This document shows, in pieces, positions 49,527-60,032 of a stretch of 64,000 bases of DNA. The number at the start of each line of letters is the position of its first letter. The first letter of the stretch is position 1. Made by a program: the position numbers and the translations under genes. The notes below the pieces were generated by a model. It was not told where the DNA came from. It did no database searches and was given only the letters and a program-made list of their open reading frames with translations. Origin of the DNA: Episyrphus balteatus (taxonomy: Eukaryota; Arthropoda; Insecta; Diptera; Syrphidae). The stretch covers positions 32,989,136 through 33,053,135 of the forward strand of contig NC_079134.1 in assembly GCF_945859705.1 (NCBI RefSeq). Reading direction: 5' to 3'.

Positions 49527-50524
49527 TACGGTGACCATCCGTCCCAGTTTACCCTGGACTGTCCCGTATTTCTACAGCTTGTCCCGAGTTTTTATTTATG
49601 AAACCCGGGACGTATAAGTGTCCCGTATTTTGTAATTTGTCCCTTGAATGTCCCGTATTTGGACATTCTCTGATTTTGTATTCAATATTTTAAATACTTT
49701 GTACTGAAAACAAGAAAACAGTGGTTGGAAATTAAAATGTTTCTAATTTTTCGGATAAAGTATTAAGCCTAGTACACTGCTGAAGCAAAACGAAAATTTT
49801 TCTAAGTCGTCACCAAAGTCAAAAAACTTTTACTGCAAGAAAAATTGCCTGGACAAATAAATGGGAGTGACAAACGATTGAAAAATCTAAATATATTCTA
49901 GCACAGGTAAGAATTTCGATACCTGAGCTGCGTATTGTGCAACGAAAAGCAAAATTTTGTGCTGGTTTTGTATGAAAATTTTCGTTTCGCCTCTAGACTA
50001 GACTTAGTTTTTTTTTAATTTTCGTCAATTATTTAGTTCCAGCTCCTGTTTGTCAGGTTGCTACACCAGGTAAAATGTTTTCGAATAAAGAACAACATAT
50101 CGACGGTTAAACTTCATAACCTCGTAAGTCGTTTTTGACTTAGACTTTAGAAATCGAAAAAAACCTCTTAAACAATAAATTAAAAAAAAAAAGAAAGAAA
50201 TAAAAAAAATGTTTTTTTTTTAAACTCAAATCAACTATCTACATATTTTTTTATTTCTTTCATTTTTAAACAATTTTTTTAAGAGGTAAAGAAGTCACTA
50301 ATGACTTACGAGGTTATGAAGTTTAACCGTCGATATGTAAGAGTAAAGAACTTAGAAAAGTTTCAAAACTATTAAGGAAATGTTAAAAGTTGTGGTAAAG
50401 ATCATCAAAATATGAAAACTCATTTAAAAAAAAATAAATTTTTTTGAAAAATCAATATTTTCAAAATGATCCAACGAATTTTTTATCTGTCCCGGGTTTC
50501 GATTCCAGAAATATGGTCACCGTA
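49527..50524. mobile_element. hAT-like element, TSD ACTATAAG
   Basis: The ends are TACGGTGACCAT and ATGGTCACCGTA. ACTATAAG flanks both sides (49519-49526 and 50525-50532), an 8-bp duplication. Subterminal GTCCCGTATTT and TCCCGGGTTTC repeats. A further hairpin inside has arms of about 33 bp (from 50097 and to 50336, core CGACGGTTAAACTTCATAAC). No transposase frame. It sits in the left arm of the palindrome and is absent from the right arm, so it inserted later. Confidence 0.85.
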
Positions 50525-50978
50525 ACTATAAGTATAAATTGTAAATGGAAAAAGAATGAATAAAAATGTTTTCTAATTTCTAATTCTAATTAATGCTTTT
50601 TTAGGTTGGTATTTTCTTAATTGCTTGCTGTTTAACATTTTGAAAGCAGAATTTTGACAAAAGAATTTTGACCCCGGCAGAATTTTGACCTCATCTGTCA
50701 TATGATGATATTCCACAATATTTTCGTCCTTCACCCTCTCCGCGAAAAAAAAACACCTTTCCTCCCAATTTTTTTATAAATACTTTTTCAATCCTAGGTT
50801 CTTATTTCAAAACAACCTTTTTGCCAAGTTCCACCAGTGTAACAATTTTTTTTTATTTGTTGATTTTTTGTACTATTTTACCTGTACTATTACTCGTATG
50901 TAATTCCTATTATTTGGTCGATTTGTTAAAATTGGAAATACAAATTCGAATTTTAATCTGATCGCAATTCATATGTGT

Positions 50979-50984
50979 TTTATT
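50979..50984 (-). terminator. Polyadenylation signal of the peptide gene
   Basis: AATAAA on the minus strand, 76 bases past the stop codon, giving a compact 3' UTR. Confidence 0.5.
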
Positions 50985-51060
50985 GAATAATAAGAATTGT
51001 TTATCAGTTACTGATAGGATTAACGGTTACTGGTTAAAACAGCAAAAGTTTTCAGAAAAG

Positions 51061-51257
51061 CTATTTTCCTCCTGCCAACATACTGGGAAGTAGTGTACGT
51101 TTAGTAGTTGCGGCATCCGCCATTCCTAGATTCTAGAATACAAAACAATATTAAAATTAGGAATCAATCAAGAAGTTGAAATTCCTTTTTTTCATACCAT
51201 TAGGAAACCAATGACAGCAATGAAGGCAAATGTTGCAAAATTTTGTAAGTTAAACAT
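51061..51257 (-). CDS. Two-exon small secreted peptide precursor (43 aa)
   Basis: Exon 1 is 51257-51198 (20 codons), the intron 51197-51133 (65 bp) and exon 2 51132-51061 (23 codons plus TAG). The intron has donor GTATGA, branch point CTAAT and acceptor TTGTATTCTAG; read unspliced, the frame stops two codons after exon 1. The product begins MFNLQNFATFAFIAVIGFLM, a signal-peptide core that continues through NLGMADA with an Ala-X-Ala cleavage site (residues 25-27). The remainder, ATTKRTLLPSMLAGGK, has a Lys-Arg processing site (31-32) and a C-terminal Gly-Gly-Lys that could be trimmed and amidated. A TATA box (51331-51337) and an AATAAA signal (50979-50984) frame it. It resembles insect immune- or neuropeptide-type precursors in layout only; the family is not recognised. 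It lies alone in the spacer of the large palindrome. The second AG downstream would give an unlikely alternative frame. Confidence 0.6.
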
Positions 51258-51330
51258 TTTGACTTGATACGACCGACACGGTTAGTATAGTTAGAGTAAC
51301 TAATATACTTTACTCTCTGAAAGTGTATCA

Positions 51331-51337
51331 TTTTATA
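51331..51337 (-). promoter_or_regulatory. TATA box of the peptide gene
   Basis: TATAAAA on the minus strand, 74 bases before the ATG. TTAGTT, near the insect initiator TCAGTT, lies about 35 bases downstream and would leave a 5' leader of roughly 40 bases. Confidence 0.5.
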
Positions 51338-52638
51338 GCAAATATTCAAATGTATTATGTAAAGTTAAGGCGGTAGTAATTGTTATATTGTTAGATAAGT
51401 AATCTATTTAAATAAGTTTTAATAATAGCCTGTAGCAAATATTATCAGTAAATTGAAGGTTTCTCAAAAATAAATAGATCTTTGTATTTTGTATTTTGTA
51501 TTTTTTTTTTTTTTTTTTGCTGAAATTTTTTGTGAACTAAATTTCTTTGCGTTACTCAATATATTTCATAACTTTCACAGACACGTGTCTTAAATTAAAT
51601 TGAAATCTAGATGAGAATATTCTTGTGATCATAAAAATAAGAAGATTTTCATCTTAAATTAAGTCATCTTAAATTAAGTGGATATTTTTTAGTTTTTTGC
51701 TTTAACGTTTCTCATGCAGCTTTTTTGCTCTGTCCTTTTACCTATGTTTTACATTTTTTCTTATTATAGTACAGGTAAAATAGTACATAAAATCAAGAAA
51801 TAAAAAAAAAATTGTCACACTCATGACACTTGGCAAAAAGTTTGATTTGCGATAAGAATCATAAGAATCAAGTACATAAAAAGACTCTAAAAAAAGGTGG
51901 GTGGAAAGGTGTTTTTTCGCGGTCAAGAGGGAGGGGGTGAAGGTCAAAAATATACCTACTGAAAAAAATTGTTTGTCGAATATCATCACATGACACATGT
52001 TTTCAAGGAATTTTTTGATGCTGAATCTAATGACATAAAATTAAAGTCAATACGATTGCTCTAACAAAAGTTGTTGCCGATTAAAAACAAGGTTGCTTGT
52101 TTTTTGACTTCAACAGGTAAAATATAACCGAAACCCATGGGAAAAACATGCTACACTGATAAAATTCGGGATGAAGGTTTTAGATAAAGCAGGGATAAAG
52201 GATTCACAAAGTTCTTAAAATTATTTTTGGTGAAAGGGTGTTTTTTTGATGGGTTAAGTTGTGCATGAGGAAGGTATCATAACAGCTGACTTAAATTTTA
52301 TTAATTTTTAAAACTTGGTGTAAATGTTTTGGTTGGTATAAGAATTAAGGATCTATAAAGTGTACAAAATTATTTTGAGTGAAAGGGTGTTTTTTTTTTA
52401 AGAAATGATGAAATTCGGAATTAATACAACAAAAACTAGGAAAAAATTGTTATAAATGAAAAATTTGGTAAAAATGTTTCATTTATAACAGAAACCAAGA
52501 ACCCGAACAGTCTATACAAATATTTTAGGTTAAAGGGTGTTTTTTTTTTGGGGAAATAGGGAAAAATCCGCGATAAGTCCGATAAAATCAATGTTATAAA
52601 TGGTACCCTTACGAAATTCATTAAATATGTTCTCTTTC

Positions 52639-53823
52639 GGCGCAGGGACATAAGTCCCGAATTTTTTTTTCGGGACTAATGTCCCGCTTTACTGGGTCAC
52701 AAGTCCCGAATCCAATTCGGGAATTATGTCCCACCCTACTGAGACAGAAGTCCTGAATTTTTTAGTCGAAAATGGGACATAAGTCCCGAATAAAGTGAAA
52801 ACTATTTTATATACATAAATTTTTACTAACAATGTTCATATAGGTACTAATTAATCCATAACATTATTTTTTGGTTCCATGAAATACGCCCAAGTGAAAT
52901 AAGGAAGTATTTCGCGAATTGGTATAATTTTAATTTTCAAAAGAGAAATAAAGAAATTTTTCAACATTTGGCTTTCTCTTTCGCGTCAATTTATTTTCAA
53001 AAAAAAAAATTAAAGAAAAGTGCCTCGTTTCGGTTTATTAAAGCGAAATAATACCATTATGATTTTTAAATCATTCTTACTTATCAAAGAATAAGTTTTA
53101 TATAAAATTTGTCTTACTCCAGTTTGCTCCAAGGAAACAAAATATAACTCAAACTTCAAAGAGAATATTTTGCCAGTTTAATGTTTGTTCCAAAGATATG
53201 CTTGTGTTCTAACTCGATAAACGCGAAGCGGAAAAAAATTTCTCAGATTTGAATCTCTTTAATTTGCACAACCCAAACGCGGAGCGGAAAAAATTCGCGC
53301 GAATTTTTATTTGCACACCTCAAAATGGATTCTCCCGTGGGCAAAATTTATTCCGCTCCGCGTTTGGGTTGTGCAAATTAAAGAGATTCAAATCTGAGAA
53401 ATTTTTGTCCGCTTCACCCTGGTAAGTACTCATATCGGTTATCACAAATATCAATTATTAAACTTTCACTTTATACATTTGTTTATATTTTGGTACGATG
53501 CAATTTCGACTTACCAATAAATTTGCAAGCTTTGCTTTTGTTTTCCAACAGCTTGTAACCGTACCTTGCATCGGAGTTGGTACTACGAAAAAAAATCGTG
53601 AGAACAATATCGGTTCTATTATTTTGTCAGCTGTAGTCTTTAATAGTCTCTATAGATATATTTATACAAAAAAAAAACGTGGGACATAAGTCCCGAAAAT
53701 TTTTTTCGGGACTAATGTCTCAGTAAGGTGGGACATAATTCCCGAATTGGATTCGGGACTTGTGACCCAGTAAAGTGGGACATTAGTCCCGAAAAAAAAA
53801 TTCGGGACTTATGTCCCTGCGCC
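52639..53823. mobile_element. Mutator-like element, 9-bp TSD, palindromic TIRs
   Basis: The ends are GGCGCAGGGACATAAG and its reverse complement. TTCTCTTTC flanks both sides (52630-52638 and 53824-53832), a 9-bp duplication typical of Mutator-like elements. The TIRs extend about 150 bp and match nearly perfectly over the first 110. Each TIR is itself a string of short palindromes of the form GGGAC-N4-GTCCC (GGGACATAAGTCCC, GGGACTAATGTCCC and variants) about 25-30 bp apart. No transposase is present. Interior poly-T and a 65-bp hairpin. Inserted in the right arm of the large palindrome. Confidence 0.82.
53225..53415. repeat. Near-perfect 65-bp-arm hairpin
   Basis: Arms 53225-53289 and 53351-53415 are reverse complements with one visible mismatch; loop 61 bp. 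The arms include CCCAAACGCGGAGCGG and CAGATTTGAATCTC. It lies inside the Mutator-like element and has no reading frame across it. Confidence 0.9.
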
Positions 53824-53961
53824 TTCTCTTTCCTATGGGAATTACGAATAATGTAAGTCTATAAATTTTTTTATGGGAAAGGGTGTTTTTTTTAGAAGTA
53901 AAGAAAATATAGGTATACATATTTGAAAAAGTTAGTAATACTAGAGTAATATTAGTGGTAC

Positions 53962-54369
53962 TGTTCAAAAACGAAATATTAATACGAAATAATAAAACCA
54001 AAAAAAAATGTCTTTCAAAAGAATATTTAATGTTTACTGCTCGGTGGTTGTTAACAGAAAAGAATGCATTTTAGTTCAAGATGATTGACAACGGCAAAAT
54101 TATTATGCATATGTAACAATATGTGTAAGTAACAAACAACAAAGAAGGGGAATAGAAACGTTAACATTAGCATCGAAAGATAAAAAAAACTAAGCATAGG
54201 CCGTTAGGTATACATTTGATTTTGCAAAACAAAAAATAGGGTAATTTACTAATGTTTGGCCAAGTGGCACATATAGCAAAAATATTTTAAAGTAAAGCAA
54301 ATTGATAAATTAATGAATTCAAACAATAATTAACATAATAAACAATAATTTAACGATGAATATAAAACA
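53962..54369 (-). repeat. 3' LTR of the BEL/Pao element
   Basis: 408 bp, identical by eye to the 5' LTR. On the plus strand it runs from TGTTCAAAAACG to ATATAAAACA. It follows directly on the polypurine tract at 54370-54382. Confidence 0.97.
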
Positions 54370-54382
54370 TCCAGCCCCTCCT
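54370..54382 (-). promoter_or_regulatory. Polypurine tract
   Basis: Minus-strand AGGAGGGGCTGGA abuts the 3' LTR, the expected site for plus-strand DNA priming. Confidence 0.75.
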
Positions 54383-54402
54383 GAAAGAACCAGTTCTTTC
54401 AG
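54381..54402. repeat. 22-bp hairpin overlapping the gag-pol stop codon
   Basis: CTGAAAGAAC and GTTCTTTCAG pair with a 2-base loop. The stop codon (54399-54401 in plus coordinates) lies within the stem, next to the polypurine tract. Confidence 0.75.
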
Positions 54403-57400
54403 CAAAAAGGTAATGGTGAGATTTTAACGATTGGTCTGACATAGTCTCCAGTTTGTGTGGTAATAGTGGCAACTCGTACTCTTTTATCTTTGCCTGGATG
54501 GACTTCCTTCACTCGTCCAAGTACCCATTTAGCTGGTGGAAGATTTGAATCTTTAAGCATGACTACATCGCCAGGTTTGAGATCGGGTTTGACACCTTGC
54601 CATTTTGGACGTTGTTGCAGCGAAGTTAAATATTCAGAATGCCACTGTTTCCAAAAACCTTGTTTGAGAGACTGTAAAAGAGACCAATTAGTAAAAATGT
54701 TTTGATCAGAGACAAAAGGATGAGGAATAGAATTCATAGTTTCACCAATCAAAAAGTGAGCTGGGCTGAGAGCTATTGGATCCATATCCGATGTTGGCCA
54801 CATAGGTCGAGAGTTTAAAAGTGCCTCGATTTGTGTGAGCAACGTATACATCTCCTCATAGGTCAGCCGATGATCCTTGATTACTCGATTCAAGTGAAAT
54901 TTTACAGATTTCACCCCCGCCTCCCACAGTCCACCAAAGTGAGGTGAAGAAGGGGGGATAAAATTCCACGAAATTTTGTCTTTGGAAAGATGATCAATGA
55001 TGATATCGTTGTGCTGCTGACTCAGAAGTAGCTGGAACATTTCGTTGAGACACCGATTAGCTCCATGGAAATTTGTTCCATTATCGCTCCAAATTTCCGA
55101 CGGTTTACCACGACGCGACGCAAAACGATCAAGGGCAGCGATAAAGGCGTTTGAAGAGAGGTCACTAACCAACTCTATATGTATAGCCTTTGTTGAGAAA
55201 CAAATGAATAGCGCGATGTAGGCCTTGGTAAATTTAGGGTTTCGTCCTCGAGCTAGACGTAATGTTAGAGGACCGGCGTAGTCCACACCAACCTTGCTAA
55301 ATGGACGCGAAAACTGCACACGGTCTGCCGGGAGATTACCCATTTGCTGGGTCGAAGTAGTCTTTTGTTGACGAAAGCACGGAACACATTTGTGGACTAT
55401 TTTACGAAGCAGATTTCTGCAACCGATAATGTAATATTCCTGTCTCAGCAATGCAAATAAGAGAGAAACACCTGCATGGCAATTAGAGTTGTGAAAATGT
55501 TCGACGATAAGTTTTGCAATGCGAGTGTTTTTATCGAGAATGATAGGGTGTTTTGCCGAGTAAGCTACATATGCTTCTTGGATACGACCACCGACGCGTA
55601 AGAGTCCTTGGTCATCCACAAACGGTGCTAACGATGCTAGCTTATTTCCCTTTTCAAGATTTTTACCACACTTTATATCATCTATTTCACACGCAAAACT
55701 AAGAATTTGATGAAAACGAATGAGTTCGGTCTTTGCCGTGGAAATTTCGAGAGAAGACAAAGCCAACGATTGTGTTTTAGGGACAGATTTATCACGAGCA
55801 TTTGATAGACGTTTCTTTAGCTCAGCTATTTTTACGGAATCACTGATTTCATTACTTTCTAGCCTTTTTAGTTCTTTTCTAATTGCTACGAGTTCACGAA
55901 TGTTTGATATATACCGAAAGATAAAACCGATAACACGAACAGATTTTAGAAAGCGAGAAGAACTATCGATCACTTGACAAAAAATGTTAGTAGAGTCGAG
56001 TTTTGCTACGAAAGCAAAAGTAGGGTGTTTTTTACGTTGTTCAAAGTCTTCAGGTTGAATATTATCCACCGAATATTCTGATTTTGGCCATTGGTCTCGT
56101 TCTTTTATAATCCACGATGGCCCAGTCCACCATGAATCATTTTGAAGTAAATGAGACGGTGGAACACCTCGGGAGGCGCAGTCAGCTGGATTTTGTTCAG
56201 ATCGTACGTGATGCCATGATTCTCTAGGTATCGTAGAGAGAATCTCCGAAGTACGATTTCCGATGAAAACTGACCACCTTTTGGGCAACGCCGAAAGCCA
56301 ATGAAGGACTATTGCGGAGTCAGTCCAAGCTACAACTTTGATTTCTTTATCTTGTAAAGAAGTTTTAAGTTTTGTTACTAATCGAGTTAGTAAAACTGCT
56401 CCGCAGAGCTCGAGACGCGGTAGAGAAACGACTTTGATGGGAGCTACTCTGCTCTTTGCTGCGACTATGTTGCTGGTAATATTTCCAGCTAAATCGACGC
56501 TTCTACAGTATATCACTGCAGCAAACGCATCCAGCGATGCATCGCAAAATGCATGAAACTCGACGTTGTTTTTCGAAGACCACATGATTCGTGGAATACT
56601 TAATTTTTCAATAGCCGGGAGTTCATCGCGAATGCAATGCCAAGTTTTGGCATGCTCTGAAGAAATGACGTCATCCCATTTGTACTTTTTTCGCCAAAGC
56701 TCTTGAAAAAGTATTTTAATACCGATCACTACAGGAGTTAAAAAACCGATAGGATCAAATATCCTTGAAGATTCTGACAATATTTGGCACTTTGTTGACG
56801 AAGCTTTATCGTTTAAGTTGACTTTGTAAGAAAACGAATCATTTGCAGGAGACCACTGCAAGCCGAGAAGTTTAACCGTGCTATATTCTTCGAATTCCTT
56901 GGGTGACATCTCGCGTTGTTCTTCTGGCAAACTGAGAAGTAGAGGCCAACAGTTTGTTGTCCACTTTCGAAGATTTAAGCCGGCAGAATTGAGGAGCGAA
57001 ATAAGTTCTAAGCGAAGTGAGGTGACTTCTTCGATGGTATCAGCCCCAGTCATGACGTCATCGACGTAAAAATCATTCAACAATACTTCGGAAGCTCTCG
57101 GATGAGTTTCTGCTGAATCAATTGCGAGTTGATACAGAGTACGGACAGCCAAAAATGGAGCACAAGCAGTGCCATATGTCACTGTCAAAAGACGATAGTG
57201 TTTTAAAGGCAAACTGCTAGACTTTCTCCAAAGAATTCTTTGGAAGTCTGCATGCTCCTTTGAAACTCTGATCTGGCGAAACATTTTTTCGATATCACCA
57301 GATATCGTATAGCGATGTCGACGAAAACGAATACAAATAGAAAAGAGATCACGTTGATAAGATTTACCTATAAGTAACGATTCATTGAGAGATGGATGAT

Positions 57401-59747
57401 TATGTGAAGATCTAGCCGAACCGTCGAACACTACCCTGACTTTTGTTGTGCTGCTATCATCTTTAAGAACGGCATGGTGCGGCAAGTAAAAACATTTGCT
57501 ATAATTCGTATTTACCTCGTTATCAGGGATTTCTTCCATATGGCCTAGGTTCAAATACTCTTCCATAAAGCTAATGTATTTATCCGTTAAATACTGACTA
57601 GATGCGATGCGACGTTCAGTAGAATAGAAACGATTTAACGCGACATTGAGGCTATTGCCAAAATCTATAGCCTTTTCGGATTTAAACGGTAATTGAACCA
57701 TGTACCTACCATCAGGCAAACGAGAATGGTTTTTTACAAATATGTCTTCTGCAAGTTGATCGTCAATTGACAGAGTATACTCAAAGTTGACTTCTTCAAG
57801 ACGCCAAAAACGCTCAAGGTCAAACGAAGTTGAAATGTTTAATGATATGTGGAATGAATTGACACCTTCAGTGGGAGCGTTGGTTTCTATGTTTCCACAG
57901 ACAACCCAACCGAAAATTGTTGGCGCAAGATCAGGCATTCCTTGCAGACCACGTTCTGCAGCACCATTGATTATGCTGAATAATTTATCAGCACCGATGA
58001 GCACATCAATGTGACCAGGAATATTAAAATGTGGATCAGCCAACGTATACGAACCGAAAGATTGAATATTTGAAGTTTTACAAAACGACGTCGGCAGTAA
58101 AGAAGTTAGTTTTGAAACGACGAAGCACTGAACCTCGATGAAGTCCTGTGTATAGCGAGAATGAAGTTTGAGGGTAACGATTCCATTTGTAACACCTGCT
58201 GGTGTTGCTCCGACACCTGCGATGGGTATTTGTGCTTTCTTGCGAACCAATCCTAATCTCTGAACCGTTTGCTCGGTTACGAAAGAAACTTGAGATCCCG
58301 AGTCTAGCAATAGTCGAATGTGATGCGACGTTCCCTGTTTATCATGCACTTGTGCAATAGCTGTGGGCAATAGAACTTGAGAATGAACCTCAGAATGTAA
58401 GTTAATTGGCTGAGCTACCGATGAGCAAAGCGAGATTGGCGAAGTTGTTGCGCTAAGAGAATTTGGCATTATAGGATTGGTCGAGGAAGTTCCAGGAGAA
58501 GAAGACGAAGAGTTATGATCTGAAGAGACCGTTGTCGGAGATTGTGGGTGAACCAAAGAATGATGACGCGCGTGACAAGTTCGGCAACGAAATTTGGAAT
58601 GGCATTTCTGCGAAGAATGACCAGAACGAAGACAATTAAAACATATTGAATTTTCTTTAACAAAAGAACGACGTGTAATGGTGTCAAGCGAAAGAAAATG
58701 TGGACATTGGTTCAATGAATGATCTGCTTTGCACTTTGGACAGCTTGTAGTAGTTTCCACGAAATGAGACTGAACGAGCTTTGGATTCTTCACACGAGAT
58801 TGATTAGTCGGACGAGAAAGCGATTGTGCAGACTCCAAAGCATCACAACGTGAGTTCAAAAATATTAAAAATTCATCAATAGATGCATTGGATCTTGCCC
58901 CTACCTCTAGAGCCCAAGCCTCTTTGGTATCGTGGTCTAATTTTAACGATAAAAGATAAATGACCCAAGGGTCTCGCCATGGGGCTCCCAAAGAGTCCAA
59001 ACCTCGAATGGTTTCATCGGCTGCATCGGTAAGTTTCCGAAGGGATTGAACATTATTCGCGTTAATGTTTGGAATTGACAGGAGCGATTGTATATGCGAC
59101 TGAATCATGAAGTTGGGCCTATCGTAGCGCTTCTCTAGTTTGTCCCAAGCATCGAGATAATTTATATCCGATACCTTTATATCGCGTATAAGATTAGCTG
59201 GCTCTCCGCGTAGGAAAGATTTCAGATAATGAAATTTCTGTGTCTGAGATATATCGGAGTTACTATCTATGGAGCCAATAAAATGATCCCTGAAGCTGGC
59301 CCATTCTTTATAATCACCGGAAAATACCGTAATTGACAGCTTAGGTAACGCGATAGAACATGCCGTTTTTTTTGGCTCATTAAGTTTTTTAAGAAATAAA
59401 GCTTGCTGGCTAGCTAATTTTTCGATAACCGTTTCGGCGGCAGTAGGTAGAGCGGGTGGTGAAGCTAATTTACGTTCGCGAATTTCCTTTACGAAGGTTG
59501 ATTGGGCAGTGAAATATTTACTTTCGTAATCCGAAAAATCATCACTAGGATCTACGTAATCCTCTTGTTCAGAAAAACTGAAAAGTTCGTCAGTTAAAGT
59601 TATAAATTTATTCCAAGCATCTTGGAGGCTTTCTAAGCGTGTTTCAAGAAGCTCAGATGACACACGGTCATCTATATTTTCAGAAAAAGTTGCTGCCCGT
59701 GTCAAAACCCCTTTAACATGACCACGTTTTGCTTTTAAAGCATTCAT
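54399..59747 (-). CDS. BEL/Pao gag-pol polyprotein (1782 aa)
   Basis: One uninterrupted frame encodes the whole replication machinery. A DUF1759-type gag region covers about 130-300 (LPKLSITVFSGDYKEWASF). Zinc knuckles follow: C336-C339-H343-C348, a classical CCHC at C369-C372-H377-C382, and a Cys/His group at 388-400. The aspartic protease has LLDSGS with D482. Reverse transcriptase spans about 735-960, with D818 and YVDD at 894-897. RNase H has D1069, E1113, D1143 and D1189 (NPADCASRG). The integrase zinc domain lies at about 1417-1457 (H1419, H1424, C1454, C1457), the core has D1489, D1555 and E1609, and a DUF5641-like C-terminal domain spans about 1685-1779 (PGDVVMLKD, WVLGRV). All catalytic residues are present, no stop or frameshift is seen, and length is normal for the family. 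The start is the first ATG, 285 bp after the 5' LTR. Confidence 0.97.
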   Translation of the reverse strand: MNALKAKRGHVKGVLTRAATFSENIDDRVSSELLETRLESLQDAWNKFITLTDELFSFSEQEDYVDPSDDFSDYESKYFTAQSTFVKEIRERKLASPPALPTAAETVIEKLASQQALFLKKLNEPKKTACSIALPKLSITVFSGDYKEWASFRDHFIGSIDSNSDISQTQKFHYLKSFLRGEPANLIRDIKVSDINYLDAWDKLEKRYDRPNFMIQSHIQSLLSIPNINANNVQSLRKLTDAADETIRGLDSLGAPWRDPWVIYLLSLKLDHDTKEAWALEVGARSNASIDEFLIFLNSRCDALESAQSLSRPTNQSRVKNPKLVQSHFVETTTSCPKCKADHSLNQCPHFLSLDTITRRSFVKENSICFNCLRSGHSSQKCHSKFRCRTCHARHHSLVHPQSPTTVSSDHNSSSSSPGTSSTNPIMPNSLSATTSPISLCSSVAQPINLHSEVHSQVLLPTAIAQVHDKQGTSHHIRLLLDSGSQVSFVTEQTVQRLGLVRKKAQIPIAGVGATPAGVTNGIVTLKLHSRYTQDFIEVQCFVVSKLTSLLPTSFCKTSNIQSFGSYTLADPHFNIPGHIDVLIGADKLFSIINGAAERGLQGMPDLAPTIFGWVVCGNIETNAPTEGVNSFHISLNISTSFDLERFWRLEEVNFEYTLSIDDQLAEDIFVKNHSRLPDGRYMVQLPFKSEKAIDFGNSLNVALNRFYSTERRIASSQYLTDKYISFMEEYLNLGHMEEIPDNEVNTNYSKCFYLPHHAVLKDDSSTTKVRVVFDGSARSSHNHPSLNESLLIGKSYQRDLFSICIRFRRHRYTISGDIEKMFRQIRVSKEHADFQRILWRKSSSLPLKHYRLLTVTYGTACAPFLAVRTLYQLAIDSAETHPRASEVLLNDFYVDDVMTGADTIEEVTSLRLELISLLNSAGLNLRKWTTNCWPLLLSLPEEQREMSPKEFEEYSTVKLLGLQWSPANDSFSYKVNLNDKASSTKCQILSESSRIFDPIGFLTPVVIGIKILFQELWRKKYKWDDVISSEHAKTWHCIRDELPAIEKLSIPRIMWSSKNNVEFHAFCDASLDAFAAVIYCRSVDLAGNITSNIVAAKSRVAPIKVVSLPRLELCGAVLLTRLVTKLKTSLQDKEIKVVAWTDSAIVLHWLSALPKRWSVFIGNRTSEILSTIPRESWHHVRSEQNPADCASRGVPPSHLLQNDSWWTGPSWIIKERDQWPKSEYSVDNIQPEDFEQRKKHPTFAFVAKLDSTNIFCQVIDSSSRFLKSVRVIGFIFRYISNIRELVAIRKELKRLESNEISDSVKIAELKKRLSNARDKSVPKTQSLALSSLEISTAKTELIRFHQILSFACEIDDIKCGKNLEKGNKLASLAPFVDDQGLLRVGGRIQEAYVAYSAKHPIILDKNTRIAKLIVEHFHNSNCHAGVSLLFALLRQEYYIIGCRNLLRKIVHKCVPCFRQQKTTSTQQMGNLPADRVQFSRPFSKVGVDYAGPLTLRLARGRNPKFTKAYIALFICFSTKAIHIELVSDLSSNAFIAALDRFASRRGKPSEIWSDNGTNFHGANRCLNEMFQLLLSQQHNDIIIDHLSKDKISWNFIPPSSPHFGGLWEAGVKSVKFHLNRVIKDHRLTYEEMYTLLTQIEALLNSRPMWPTSDMDPIALSPAHFLIGETMNSIPHPFVSDQNIFTNWSLLQSLKQGFWKQWHSEYLTSLQQRPKWQGVKPDLKPGDVVMLKDSNLPPAKWVLGRVKEVHPGKDKRVRVATITTQTGDYVRPIVKISPLPFC

Positions 59748-60014
59748 TTTTAATTTTAATCTTTAGTTTGTAGTAGAAAAACAAAATATTTTAATAAATT
59801 GAATGAATTGAAATTATTTCAAAGTAATTTATCGCACTTGTTTTTTCAATTAAATTCAATTTAATACACAGCTTACGGTTCTTATCCAAGTTATCCACAG
59901 ATTCACAGTTAATTCTTTTGCTTTCAATACCCACCATTAAAAAAAACATCAAGTTCAATTTAAGATTTATGTATATCGAAATAAAAAATAAATCACGAAA
60001 AAGGTTCAATTAAT

Positions 60015-60032
60015 ATGGCGAACGAAGGACCA
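60015..60032 (-). promoter_or_regulatory. Primer-binding site
   Basis: Minus-strand TGGTCCTTCGTTCGCCAT starts directly at the LTR end with the TGG expected opposite a tRNA CCA end. I could not match it to a specific insect tRNA. Confidence 0.65.

Noticed and set aside
54457..58687. Short frames on either strand inside the retrotransposon
   Set aside because: Shadows of the intact gag-pol frame.
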